Origin: Gemmataceae bacterium
GTDB lineage: Bacteria; Planctomycetota; Planctomycetia; Gemmatales; Gemmataceae
DNA length: 6,903 bases
Reading direction: 5' to 3'
Assembly: GCA_947490035.1 (NCBI GenBank)
Contig: CANLGS010000218.1
Location: 1-6,903 of the forward strand
In this document: one piece after another, positions 1 through 5,407 of the stretch
Layout: the number at the start of each line of letters is the position of its first letter
How positions within the stretch are numbered: position 1 is the stretch's first letter
Translations under genes and position numbers: made by a program
The notes under the pieces: model-generated
What the model was told of the DNA's origin: nothing
The model's database searches: none
The model's input: the letters and a program-made list of their open reading frames with translations, nothing else

Positions 1-32
1 AAAGCTGCGCCAATCCTGGCTACAATCGGCAT
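1..32 (-). CDS. Possible transposase N-terminus (partial)
   Basis: An ATG at 32 on the minus strand opens a frame beginning MPIVARIGAA that runs off the window. It has a good Shine-Dalgarno (AAGGA, 40-44) seven bases upstream, inside what looks like an IS end. A competing start is the ATG at 102, in another frame, with AGGAG at 113-117 ten bases upstream; it also stays open to the edge (MKNGKSFPQSLLGK...), but that peptide looks unstructured. I favour 32. Only about ten residues are visible, so the transposase call rests on position within the IS, not on homology. Confidence 0.3.
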   Translation of the reverse strand, partial: MPIVARIGAA

Positions 33-115
33 GGGAAGTTCCTTCTTCACGATCACTGTCTTTACCTAACAGCGATTGTGGGAAGGACTTCCCGTTTTTC
101 ATAGGCCAGCGTCTC

Positions 116-136
116 CTTAACTTGATGCCTATGGGG
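116..136 (-). repeat. Terminal inverted repeat of the left IS copy
   Basis: A 21-base sequence that, read on the minus strand, starts CCCCATAG and ends CAAGTTAAG. It equals 6755-6775 on the plus strand at 20 of 21 positions; the only difference is G for A at the eighth base. Orientation and similarity fit a terminal inverted repeat. The target-site duplication cannot be checked because the other end of this copy is outside the window. Confidence 0.65.
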
Positions 137-722
137 TGGGTTCGGGCCAACCCCCGCGCCGGTTCGTTTAGCGCCTCAGCGCTCTTGAAGTCGTCGAGCG
201 GCGTCTTGCGATACCGCGCGATGAGGTCATCCGCGACAACCGTCGCCCAGCGGTCGAAAGTGCCGGGCAGGTCTTTGCACAGCGACGGGTATTCGCGGTG
301 AAGCGCCCCGACCCGAATCGCGGTGTGCTTGCCGTACTCCTCGTGTTCGTCGAGCGTCGAGTTCGCGAGTGGCGTGGTCATCTGGTCTCGCGCCGCGACC
401 GCACTTTGAAGCGAGCGAGCACCGACTGCGGACGGCGCGTACCACCACGCGGCGGTTGCCACCCAGAGCCCGAGCAGCACCACGACCACGAACGGCATCT
501 TCGCGTCGGGCCACACCAGCACCAACCCAGACGCGAACAGCGGTGCAACCGCGGCCAGCACGCGCAGCGCGTGCGCGTCGGTGCCGAAACCCGCGAGGCC
601 GAAGCCCTGCCACACCGCGACGAAGCCGACCGCCGCGAACGCGACGGCACCGAGCAATCGCGGCGGCGTGAGCCGGCTTTGTGGAGGAGGCGGTGTGGGC
701 GTGGACATGGGTCTTCCTCTGT

Positions 723-824
723 GGAGCGCGGGCGTCCCGCCCGCTACTTCACGTTTCCTTTCGCCTCACGGATGTTCGTGAAGGCACCTCAGCCGTAAAG
801 CAGCGGGCGGGACGCCCGCGCTCC
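723..824. repeat. 23-bp inverted repeat with self-folding arms
   Basis: Arms 723-745 and 802-824 are perfect reverse complements (GGAGCGCGGGCGTCCCGCCC... opposite ...GGGCGGGACGCCCGCGCTCC). Each arm also folds on itself: GCGGGC-gtccc-GCCCGC at 728-744, and its mirror at 803-819. Inside the 56-base spacer there is a further 7-bp stem, CTTCACG (747-753) with CGTGAAG (777-783). The right arm ends six bases before the stop codon of the DUF1080 gene, and the left arm begins 14 bases upstream of the membrane-protein start. The RNA could act as a terminator or processing signal between the two genes, but there is no U-tract. Translated, the arm gives SAGVPPA, a string I recall as widespread in planctomycete misannotations, so this is likely a dispersed genomic repeat. 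Confidence 0.85.
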
Positions 825-830
825 GCGGAG

Positions 831-1607
831 TTACTCCGGCTTCTTCTCTTCCGGCTTCTTGCCTTCGAGCGCCTTGATCTCGCGAATCCAGATGTTGCGG
901 AACTTCACCGGGTTGTTGTGGTTCTGCAACCGGATCGGCTGCTTCAGCGGGTGCTTGACGTAAGCCGCCGGCTTGTCGTAGTTCGTGTTGCCCTGCAACT
1001 CGAAGTGGTTCTGCACCACCACGCCGTTGTGGATCACCGTCACGTAACCGGGCGTCAGCACCTTCACTTCCTTCGCGCTTTCGTCGAACCGCGGCGCGGT
1101 GAAGATGATGTCGTAGGTCTGCCACTCGCCCGGCTTGCGGCACACGTTCACCATCGGCGGCGTCTGCTTGTAGAGGCTGCCACACTGCCCGTCGAAGTAC
1201 GTCTTGTTGTCATGGGAGTCGAGCACCTGCACCTCGTAGCGGTTCGCCAGGAACACGCCGCTATTACCGCGGCCCTGCCCGTTGCCCTTCACCTCTTCCG
1301 GCGTCGCGAACTCGACGTGCAGTTGGTAATCGCCGAACGAGTCCTTCGTGAGAATGTCGCTGCCTTTCACGACCGCGTAGCCGTCTTTGATCTCCCACTT
1401 GTCGCCGTTGTTCCACTTCGAGAGGTCTTTGCCGTCGAAGAGTACGGTCGCGTCCGACGGCGGGTCGCCGTAGGCCTTGCCGGGCGTGACCAGTACCGGC
1501 TCCGGCCACACGATCCCGCTCTTGTACTCCTTCTGAAGCGCGCCGGCCGCGCCCAGCGCGCCCAGCACGGCCACACACACCAACAGCAACGTCCGCGTAT
1601 TCGTCAT
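831..1607 (-). CDS. Exported DUF1080 protein, likely 3-keto-disaccharide hydrolase
   Basis: 258 residues, a usual length for single-domain DUF1080 (PF06439) proteins. Members are concanavalin-like jelly-roll proteins; characterised ones cleave 3-keto glycosides. Residues 1-24 form a Sec signal peptide (MTNTRT, a hydrophobic run, then an AAGA-type cleavage site near 23). Family landmarks follow in order: [10 protein letters not shown] (56-65), GNSGVFL with YEVQVLDS (114-131), QCGSLY (141-146), [15 protein letters not shown] (160-174), [13 protein letters not shown] (189-201), [19 protein letters not shown] (226-244). The tail is a charged [10 protein letters not shown] chose the ATG at 1607 because it starts the signal peptide and has GGAG (1617-1620) nine bases upstream; a TTG-initiated extension to 1856 would cross the hairpin at 1655-1719. 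It is divergent from the Gfo/Idh oxidoreductase, which fits a shared keto-sugar pathway. The substrate is unknown. Confidence 0.88.
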   Translation of the reverse strand: MTNTRTLLLVCVAVLGALGAAGALQKEYKSGIVWPEPVLVTPGKAYGDPPSDATVLFDGKDLSKWNNGDKWEIKDGYAVVKGSDILTKDSFGDYQLHVEFATPEEVKGNGQGRGNSGVFLANRYEVQVLDSHDNKTYFDGQCGSLYKQTPPMVNVCRKPGEWQTYDIIFTAPRFDESAKEVKVLTPGYVTVIHNGVVVQNHFELQGNTNYDKPAAYVKHPLKQPIRLQNHNNPVKFRNIWIREIKALEGKKPEEKKPE

Positions 1608-1654
1608 GGGAGAAGACTCCGGATGGGAGAAGACGACCCTGCCTTGAGGAATCA

Positions 1655-1719
1655 GGTGAACCGCGACCGTAAGGGAGCGGGTGGGAGCGGCACCCGCTCC
1701 CTTACGGTCGCGGTTCACC
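1655..1719. repeat. Perfect 29-bp hairpin in the divergent gap
   Basis: Arms 1655-1683 and 1691-1719 are perfect reverse complements (GGTGAACCGCGACCGTAAGG... opposite ...CCTTACGGTCGCGGTTCACC) around a seven-base loop, GGAGCGG. It lies between the two divergent starts (1607 and 1805), so it cannot be a terminator for either neighbouring gene; it would be in the 5' leader of DUF1080 if that gene's promoter lies further upstream. No U-tract flanks it. A stem this long with no mismatch suggests recent origin or active maintenance, as in MITE-like or REP-like repeats. Its translation (NRDRKGAG...TRSLTVAV) is another string I recall from spurious Gemmata-type ORFs. Confidence 0.9.
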
Positions 1720-1738
1720 AAGACTTGGGGTGAGGGGG

Positions 1739-1768
1739 TTGGGGGGTCGGGTTCATCTCTGGTATTGT
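1739..1768 (+). promoter_or_regulatory. Possible promoter of the Gfo/Idh gene
   Basis: An extended -10-like element, TG-G-TATTGT (1760-1768), has TTGGGG (1739-1744) 18 bases upstream of its hexamer as a weak -35. It would start RNA near 1775 and leave a leader of about 30 bases before the GTG at 1805. A similar TG-G-TATACT precedes the SRAP gene at 2989, which makes both more credible. No operator is apparent. Confidence 0.35.
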
Positions 1769-1804
1769 GGGGCGCCCTCCCATCCTCTTCCACAAGGTGC
1801 CACC

Positions 1805-2944
1805 GTGTCAAACGTGAATCGTCGCAGCTTTCTCGCTTCCGCCGCGGTCGCCGCAAGTGCGGCGGGGATGAACCCCACCGCTCGCGGCGCCGAACCCGAC
1901 GCGCTGCGCGTCGGGTTCGTCGGCGTCGGCAATCGCGGCACGGCGCTGCTCCGCAACTTCCTCGAAGCGAAACTCGGTACCGTGGTCGCGGTGTGCGACA
2001 TCAAGGACGATAACGCGAAGCGGGCCGCCACGCTCGTCACCGGTGCCGGCCAGAAGCAACCGGCGCTGATCGAAGACTGGAAGAAGTTGCTCGAAGTGAA
2101 GGACGTGAACGTGGTCATCGCGGCGGTGCCGTGCGACCTGCACGCGGCGCTCTACCTCGACGTGATCGCCGCCGGAAAGGATTTGTACGGCGAGAAGCCG
2201 ATGTGCCTCACGCCGGCCGACTGCGACAAAGTGGTGAAGGCCGCGAACGCGAGCAAGCAGATCGTGCAAATCGGCTTCCAGCGCCGCGCCGACCCGCGGT
2301 TCATCGAGCCGATGAAGCTCATCCACGAAGGCGAACTCGGCGACCTGGTGGAAGGCCGCATCCTGTGGTCGAACGCGTGGGGTCCGCTGGGCGACTGGTT
2401 CGGCAAGCGCGCCCGCAGCGGCGACTGGATGGTGGAGCAGGCGTGCCACAACTGGGACGTGATTAACTGGGCGTGCAAGGGTCTACCGGTTCGGGCGATG
2501 GGGATGGGCAAGACCGGGCTGTACAAAGGATTCCAGGCCGACCGCGACGTTCACGACTACTACTCCGCGGTCGTCGAGTACGAGAACGGCGCGATCATCA
2601 ACATTCTGCACTCGTGGGTCGCGCCGGGTCAGAACGGCAAGTTCACGAAGGAGTTCAACGACGAGTACACGCGGCTCAACGGCGTGAAGGCCGGCATCGA
2701 CTTCAACAGCGGCGTGATCGCGTACCGCAAGGAGTTGAACCTGCCCGACAAGGTCGGCCACAGCGCGAAGGGCGCGATCAACAACACGAAGCTGGGTCTG
2801 GAAGCGTTCGCGAAAAGCGTGAAGGACCGCAAGCCGCCGGTGGCGACGGTCGAACACGGCCGCGACGCGGTGCTGGCGTGCCTGCTGGTGCGCGAGGCGG
2901 TGTACACGCGGAAGCCCGTCACCATGAAGGAACTGAGGGGGTAA
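1805..2944 (+). CDS. Tat-exported Gfo/Idh/MocA-family NAD(P)-dependent sugar oxidoreductase
   Basis: 379 residues. The start is a GTG at 1805 with AAGGTG (1794-1799) five bases upstream, giving [20 protein letters not shown], a twin-arginine signal (RR at 6-7, FL at 9-10). A GTG at 1814 would also keep the signal; the GTG at 1730 would bury it. The Rossmann domain starts near 35 with GFVGVGNRG (38-45, the GxGxxG nucleotide loop). AVPCDLH (107-113) and GEKPM (129-133) follow, and the lysine of EKP is the usual catalytic or substrate-contacting residue. The C-terminal domain carries [12 protein letters not shown] (211-222), whose H and D are family active-site positions. Tat export fits folding around a bound dinucleotide before transport. 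With the divergent DUF1080 protein, the likely job is C3 oxidation or reduction of sugars or glycosides outside the cytoplasm; this is inference, since the family acts on many polyols. Confidence 0.9.
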   Translation: MSNVNRRSFLASAAVAASAAGMNPTARGAEPDALRVGFVGVGNRGTALLRNFLEAKLGTVVAVCDIKDDNAKRAATLVTGAGQKQPALIEDWKKLLEVKDVNVVIAAVPCDLHAALYLDVIAAGKDLYGEKPMCLTPADCDKVVKAANASKQIVQIGFQRRADPRFIEPMKLIHEGELGDLVEGRILWSNAWGPLGDWFGKRARSGDWMVEQACHNWDVINWACKGLPVRAMGMGKTGLYKGFQADRDVHDYYSAVVEYENGAIINILHSWVAPGQNGKFTKEFNDEYTRLNGVKAGIDFNSGVIAYRKELNLPDKVGHSAKGAINNTKLGLEAFAKSVKDRKPPVATVEHGRDAVLACLLVREAVYTRKPVTMKELRG

Positions 2945-2988
2945 CGTCAGAAGGCGAGCCACTGACATCGGGGTGTCACTGCGGCGTG

Positions 2989-2997
2989 TGGTATACT
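2989..2997 (+). promoter_or_regulatory. Extended -10 element before the SRAP gene
   Basis: TG-G-TATACT is close to an ideal extended -10 (TGnTATAAT); no good -35 is found at 16-18 bases upstream, which extended -10 promoters tolerate. Transcription would start near 3004, about 27 bases before the ATG at 3031. Two mutually exclusive 5-bp stems lie between the Gfo/Idh stop and this promoter: GTCAG (2946-2950) with CTGAC (2962-2966), and TGACA (2963-2967) with TGTCA (2974-2978). Neither has a U-tract, so they are at best weak terminators for the upstream gene. Confidence 0.45.
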
Positions 2998-3030
2998 TCC
3001 TTCCACCACAACGCCACGAGACACCCCACA

Positions 3031-3753
3031 ATGTGCGCGCGCATCACGATCACTACAACCGGTACGGAAATCGCCGACCTGTTCGGCCTGTCCTACGACA
3101 TGAGCAACCCGCGACCGCTCGCCCGGCCGCGGTACAACGTCGCGCCGTCCACGATCATTCCCGTGATGCGTGTCGCCAACGGCGTGCGGGAACTCGCGGA
3201 CCTGCGGTGGGGGCTGATCCCGTTCTGGAACACCAACCCGAAGCACACCGGGTTCGTGAACGCCCGCGCCGAGACCGCGCCCGCGAAGCCGGCGTTCCGC
3301 GACCCGTTCCGCTGGCGCCGCTGCCTCGTCCCCGCCGACGGGTTCTTCGAGTGGAAGACCACGCGCAAGACAAAGCACCCGTACTTCTTTCGTAAGGCCG
3401 GCGGCGGGATGTTCGTCTACGCGGGCGTGTGGGACCGCTGGAAGGGTCCGCACGGCTTGGTCGAAACGGTCGCGGTGCTGACCGTGCCGGCGAACGATCT
3501 GGTCAAGCCGCTCCACGAGCGGATGCCCGCGATCATCAGCGAAGGGCAGTTCGGCGCGTGGCTCGACCCGAACGAGTCTCGCCCTTCGCGCCTGCTGCCG
3601 CTATTGCAACCGTACCCGAACGAGCGGATGGAGAAGTGGGCCGTGAGCGAGAAGGTGAACTCCGCGACGAGCGACGACCCCGACCTGCTCGCGGCCGTGC
3701 CCGAACCGCCACTGCCGACGTGGACCCAACCCACGCTGTTCGACGTTGCATAA
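3031..3753 (+). CDS. yedK: SRAP/YedK (HMCES) family abasic-site DNA-protein crosslinking protein
   Basis: 240 residues, the normal size of a bacterial SRAP protein. After removal of Met1, Cys2 attacks the aldehyde of an abasic site in single-stranded DNA and forms a stable thiazolidine link that shields the lesion; members also act as the SOS response-associated peptidase. The active-site set is complete: Cys2; YNVAPS (35-40); RWGLIPFW (59-66); NARAET with Asn77 and Glu81; CLVPADGFFEW with Glu107 (98-108); HERMP with His162. In E. coli YedK the matching residues are C2, N75, E105 and H160. The ATG at 3031 must be the start because the Cys has to be residue 2; the frame is open 186 codons further upstream, but only as a shadow of the Gfo/Idh gene. 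Its Shine-Dalgarno is poor. The ABM gene follows after nine bases. No LexA box was evident. Confidence 0.93.
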   Translation: MCARITITTTGTEIADLFGLSYDMSNPRPLARPRYNVAPSTIIPVMRVANGVRELADLRWGLIPFWNTNPKHTGFVNARAETAPAKPAFRDPFRWRRCLVPADGFFEWKTTRKTKHPYFFRKAGGGMFVYAGVWDRWKGPHGLVETVAVLTVPANDLVKPLHERMPAIISEGQFGAWLDPNESRPSRLLPLLQPYPNERMEKWAVSEKVNSATSDDPDLLAAVPEPPLPTWTQPTLFDVA

Positions 3754-3762
3754 GGGACCGAC

Positions 3763-4071
3763 ATGATTCACGTTATCGCGACGATCACCACGAAACCCGG
3801 CACGCGCCCGCAAGTGCTCGAAGCGTTCGGCTGGGTGACGCCGCTCGTCCGCGCCGAAGACGGCTGCATCGAGTATCAGGCAACGGTGGACGTGAAGATG
3901 ACGCTCGCGGTGCAGGACGGCCCGCGCGAGGACGCGATCACGGTAGTCGAGAAATGGGCGAGTGTCGAGGCGCTGTACGCGCACACGAAGGCACCACACA
4001 TGGCGGAATATCGCGAGAAGGTGAAGGACTTCGTGACGAGCGTGAAGTTGGTCGTGTCGGAACCGGTGTGA
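3763..4071 (+). CDS. ABM-domain (YgiN-like) putative quinol monooxygenase
   Basis: 102 residues, the full size of a single ferredoxin-like ABM domain (PF03992), which usually works as a cofactor-free dimer. The strand-helix-strand pattern is visible: MIHVIATITTKPGTRPQVLE (first strand and helix), the family turn VRAEDGCIEYQ (29-39), then ITVVEKWASVEALYAHTKA and PHMAEYREKVKDF (59-90), which match the EXWxSxEALxxHxxxPHx region of these proteins. The ATG has AAGGGA overlapping the stop of the SRAP gene, nine bases away, so the two are probably co-transcribed and perhaps translationally coupled. Candidate roles are quinol or polyketide oxidation, or handling of reactive aldehydes and quinones; the substrate is unknown. 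The gene ends at the foot of the nested palindrome. Confidence 0.85.
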   Translation: MIHVIATITTKPGTRPQVLEAFGWVTPLVRAEDGCIEYQATVDVKMTLAVQDGPREDAITVVEKWASVEALYAHTKAPHMAEYREKVKDFVTSVKLVVSEPV

Positions 4072-4073
4072 TG

Positions 4074-4209
4074 TGGTCCGGTCACTCCGTGACCGGTCTT
4101 CTCTTGTGGCACAGACATTCCTGTCTGTGTCCAAAGCCAAAGCACACAGACAGGAATGTCTGTGCCACCAAAGCAAAAGGCAAAGACCGGTCACGGAGTG
4201 ACCGGACCA
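4074..4209. repeat. Nested double palindrome between convergent genes; possible bidirectional terminator
   Basis: Outer arms 4074-4100 and 4183-4209 are perfect 27-bp reverse complements (TGGTCCGGTCACTCCGTGAC...). Inside them, arms 4106-4130 and 4144-4168 are perfect 25-bp reverse complements (GTGGCACAGACATTCCTGTC...) around a 13-base loop containing CAAAG twice. Each arm is also a hairpin by itself: CCGGTCAC-tcc-GTGACCGG (4078-4096) and CACAGACA-ttcc-TGTCTGTG (4110-4129), with mirrored copies on the right. The left foot lies two bases after the ABM stop and the right foot eight bases before the WD40 stop, so RNA from either strand would fold here. This suits a bidirectional terminator, although there is no clear U-tract. 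The inner part shares ctcttgtggcacag with 5331-5344, marking one repeat family. Confidence 0.9.
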
Positions 4210-4217
4210 GATCAGAA

Positions 4218-5282
4218 CTACACCTTCGGCAGCGTCCACATCTGAATGGGCGACGTGTTCTCCGGGTAGTCGCCGCCCATTCCCTTCACGCGACCGTTGC
4301 CGCTGCTGTTCGCGTTGGTCGCGCTCACCGCGATCCGCTCGCCGTCGGGGTGAAGCGCGACGCTGTGGCAGTTCGGCAGTTTCCCGCCGGTGAAGTGCGC
4401 CGTCGCGGCGCCCGGCTTCCAGAAGTGGAACTTCCCCTGTCCGGGCTGGCCGCTGGTGGTGAAGATCACGAACCCGTCCGCGTGCCACGCCATGTCCGTG
4501 ACGTAACCCTCGTTGTCGTTCGCGCCCTTGTACTGCGACAGGCGCTTGCCGGTCGCGAGGTCGAACGCGACGATCAGCGGAACGCACTGCACGAACCCGC
4601 CGGTCTTCGGCTCCGCGCCCGCGGCGAACAGCGTCTTGCCGTCGCCGGAGAGCATGATGTTCTTGACGCCGCCCACGTCCTGAATGCGGTCGAGTTTGTG
4701 CAGTTCCTTCGCCTCGAAGGTTCGCGTCACCTTGCCGGATAGAACCTCGAACTCCCGCACGACGCCGAACAGATCACCGGCGAACACGCTCTTGCCGTCG
4801 TCACTGAAGCACACCGAGAGCAGGTCCGTCTTCGTCTCGAACTCGTGGATCTTCTTACCGCGTCCGCGGTCCCAGAGCCGGACGAACCCGTCCTTGCCGC
4901 AGGAGGCGACCGCGAGCGCCCGCGCGTTGACCGCGACCGCGCGCGCCCAGCCATCGTGCGCGGCTTCGACGGTCCAGTGCGCCTTCACCTCTTCGCCGCC
5001 GAACTGCCACGCGGACAGCCGGCCCCACGAGTCGGTGCTGAAGAGTTGACCCGGCCCGAACGCGATGTCCGTGACCCAACCGTTATGGTCGCCGAGCGGC
5101 TTCTGTTCGGCCGGTTCCTTGCCGGTCACGTCCCAGAGGCGCACCTTGCCGTCGAAGCACGCCGCGGCGAGCCGGAGGCCGTTGCGCGAGAATCGCACGC
5201 GTGTGACCTGTGTGGTCGGCGCGAGCGGCTTGCCCAACTCTTTGGGCGCGTTGGGGTCGGCGGGAGCTTTTTTGGGTTGCAT
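4218..5282 (-). CDS. Seven-bladed WD40-repeat protein
   Basis: 354 residues that are almost entirely a beta-propeller. Seven blade-like units can be counted: about 24-51 (FSRNGLRLAAACFDGKVRLWD), 66-92 (HNGWVTDIAF...), 109-138 (AVASCGKDGFVRLWD), 151-178 (VCFSDDGKSVFAGD), 203-241 (LSGDGKTLFAAG), 257-288 (EGYVTDMAWHADG...FHFW) and 304-349 (SVALHPDGERIAVS...IQMW). Seven blades would close one complete propeller. No signal peptide or membrane segment is seen, so it is probably cytoplasmic or non-classically placed. The ATG at 5282 begins the compact N-terminus MQPKKAPADPNAPKELGK; a GTG at 5324 would add 14 residues and has no better ribosome site. It follows the DUF1501 gene on the same strand, 125 bases away. 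WD40 genes often accompany DUF1501 and PSCyt1-type genes in planctomycetes, probably as scaffolds; no enzyme activity is expected. Confidence 0.88.
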   Translation of the reverse strand: MQPKKAPADPNAPKELGKPLAPTTQVTRVRFSRNGLRLAAACFDGKVRLWDVTGKEPAEQKPLGDHNGWVTDIAFGPGQLFSTDSWGRLSAWQFGGEEVKAHWTVEAAHDGWARAVAVNARALAVASCGKDGFVRLWDRGRGKKIHEFETKTDLLSVCFSDDGKSVFAGDLFGVVREFEVLSGKVTRTFEAKELHKLDRIQDVGGVKNIMLSGDGKTLFAAGAEPKTGGFVQCVPLIVAFDLATGKRLSQYKGANDNEGYVTDMAWHADGFVIFTTSGQPGQGKFHFWKPGAATAHFTGGKLPNCHSVALHPDGERIAVSATNANSSGNGRVKGMGGDYPENTSPIQMWTLPKV

Positions 5283-5333
5283 TGTGTATCTCGTGAGGGT
5301 GGGACAAGGCTCTGCGCCGTCCACCTCTTACTC

Positions 5334-5394
5334 TTGTGGCACAGGCTTTCAGCTTGTGATTCCGAAGCACACAGGCTGAAAGCCTGTGCCACAA
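5334..5394. repeat. 25-bp inverted repeat, same family as the inner part of 4074-4209
   Basis: Arms 5334-5358 and 5370-5394 pair at 24 of 25 positions (TTGTGGCACAGGCTTTCAGC...) with an 11-base loop; the single mismatch would be a G-U pair in RNA. The right arm folds on itself perfectly as CACAGGCT-gaa-AGCCTGTG, and the left arm does so with one wobble. The 14 bases at 5331-5344 are identical to 4101-4114. It lies between the DUF1501 stop (5408) and the WD40 start (5282), so it would sit inside a shared transcript and might be a processing, stability or attenuation site. Its complement reads GTGFQPV in one frame. Confidence 0.88.
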
Positions 5395-5407
5395 AACCAA
5401 AACAAGA

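Larger units (their letters stand above)
1..136 (-). mobile_element. Insertion sequence end (transposase-start side), truncated by the window edge
   Basis: Read on the minus strand, the boundary begins CCCCATAGGCATCAAG at 136 and runs leftward. The first 21 bases match the start of the element at 6755 with one mismatch, in inverted orientation, which is what the two ends of one IS type would show. Just inside the repeat the base composition falls and the codon usage stops resembling the host genes. An AGGAG (113-117) and a second AAGGA (40-44) each precede an ATG, so this is the 5' side of a leftward gene, probably the transposase. Two small palindromes, GGGAAG-GA-CTTCCC (80-93) and GGAAGTTCC (34-42), lie in this end and could be protein-binding sites. 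The IS family cannot be named from so little sequence. Confidence 0.6.
1..708 (-). pseudogene. Hypothetical three-helix membrane protein, 3' end apparently cut by the IS
   Basis: The ATG at 708 has AGAGG (716-720) seven bases upstream. The frame is open to the window edge (236 codons), but only about 136-708 (some 190 residues) looks like host coding sequence. After a proline-rich start (STPTPPPPQSRLTPP) there are three hydrophobic segments, at about residues 17-42, 48-66 and 72-91 (FVVVVLLGLWVATAAWWYA). A soluble part follows, about residues 95-180, with charged stretches such as STLDEHEEYGKH and DDLIARYRKTPLDDFKS. I recognise no family. From about residue 177 codon choice changes, and at 136 the frame enters the IS repeat without having met a stop. 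The natural C-terminus is therefore either missing or lost through a frameshift near 150-185. If transcribed, it would make a fusion with an IS-encoded tail of about 45 residues. Its start lies 122 bases past the stop of the DUF1080 gene on the same strand. Confidence 0.6.

Noticed and set aside
681..1733. Long plus-strand open frame of 350 codons opposite DUF1080
   Set aside because: It is antisense to a well-supported gene, very rich in Arg, Val and His, crosses two palindromes, and has no recognisable domain. High GC makes such shadows common.
1608..1856. TTG-initiated extension of DUF1080 through the 29-bp hairpin
   Set aside because: It would place the signal peptide inside the protein and overlap the start of the divergent Gfo/Idh gene.
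2473..3030. N-terminal extension of the SRAP frame
   Set aside because: It overlaps the Gfo/Idh gene in another frame, and SRAP chemistry requires Cys at position 2 after the ATG at 3031.
4074..4209. CRISPR-like repeat array
   Set aside because: The repeats are inverted, not direct, with no regular spacers and no cas genes nearby.
3429..4742. Plus-strand open frame of 437 codons spanning SRAP, ABM, the nested palindrome and part of WD40
   Set aside because: It passes through three supported genes in the wrong frame and through the repeat, giving a composition unlike a protein.
5283..5324. GTG-initiated 14-residue extension of WD40
   Set aside because: Adds no domain and has no better ribosome site than the ATG at 5282, though it cannot be fully excluded.
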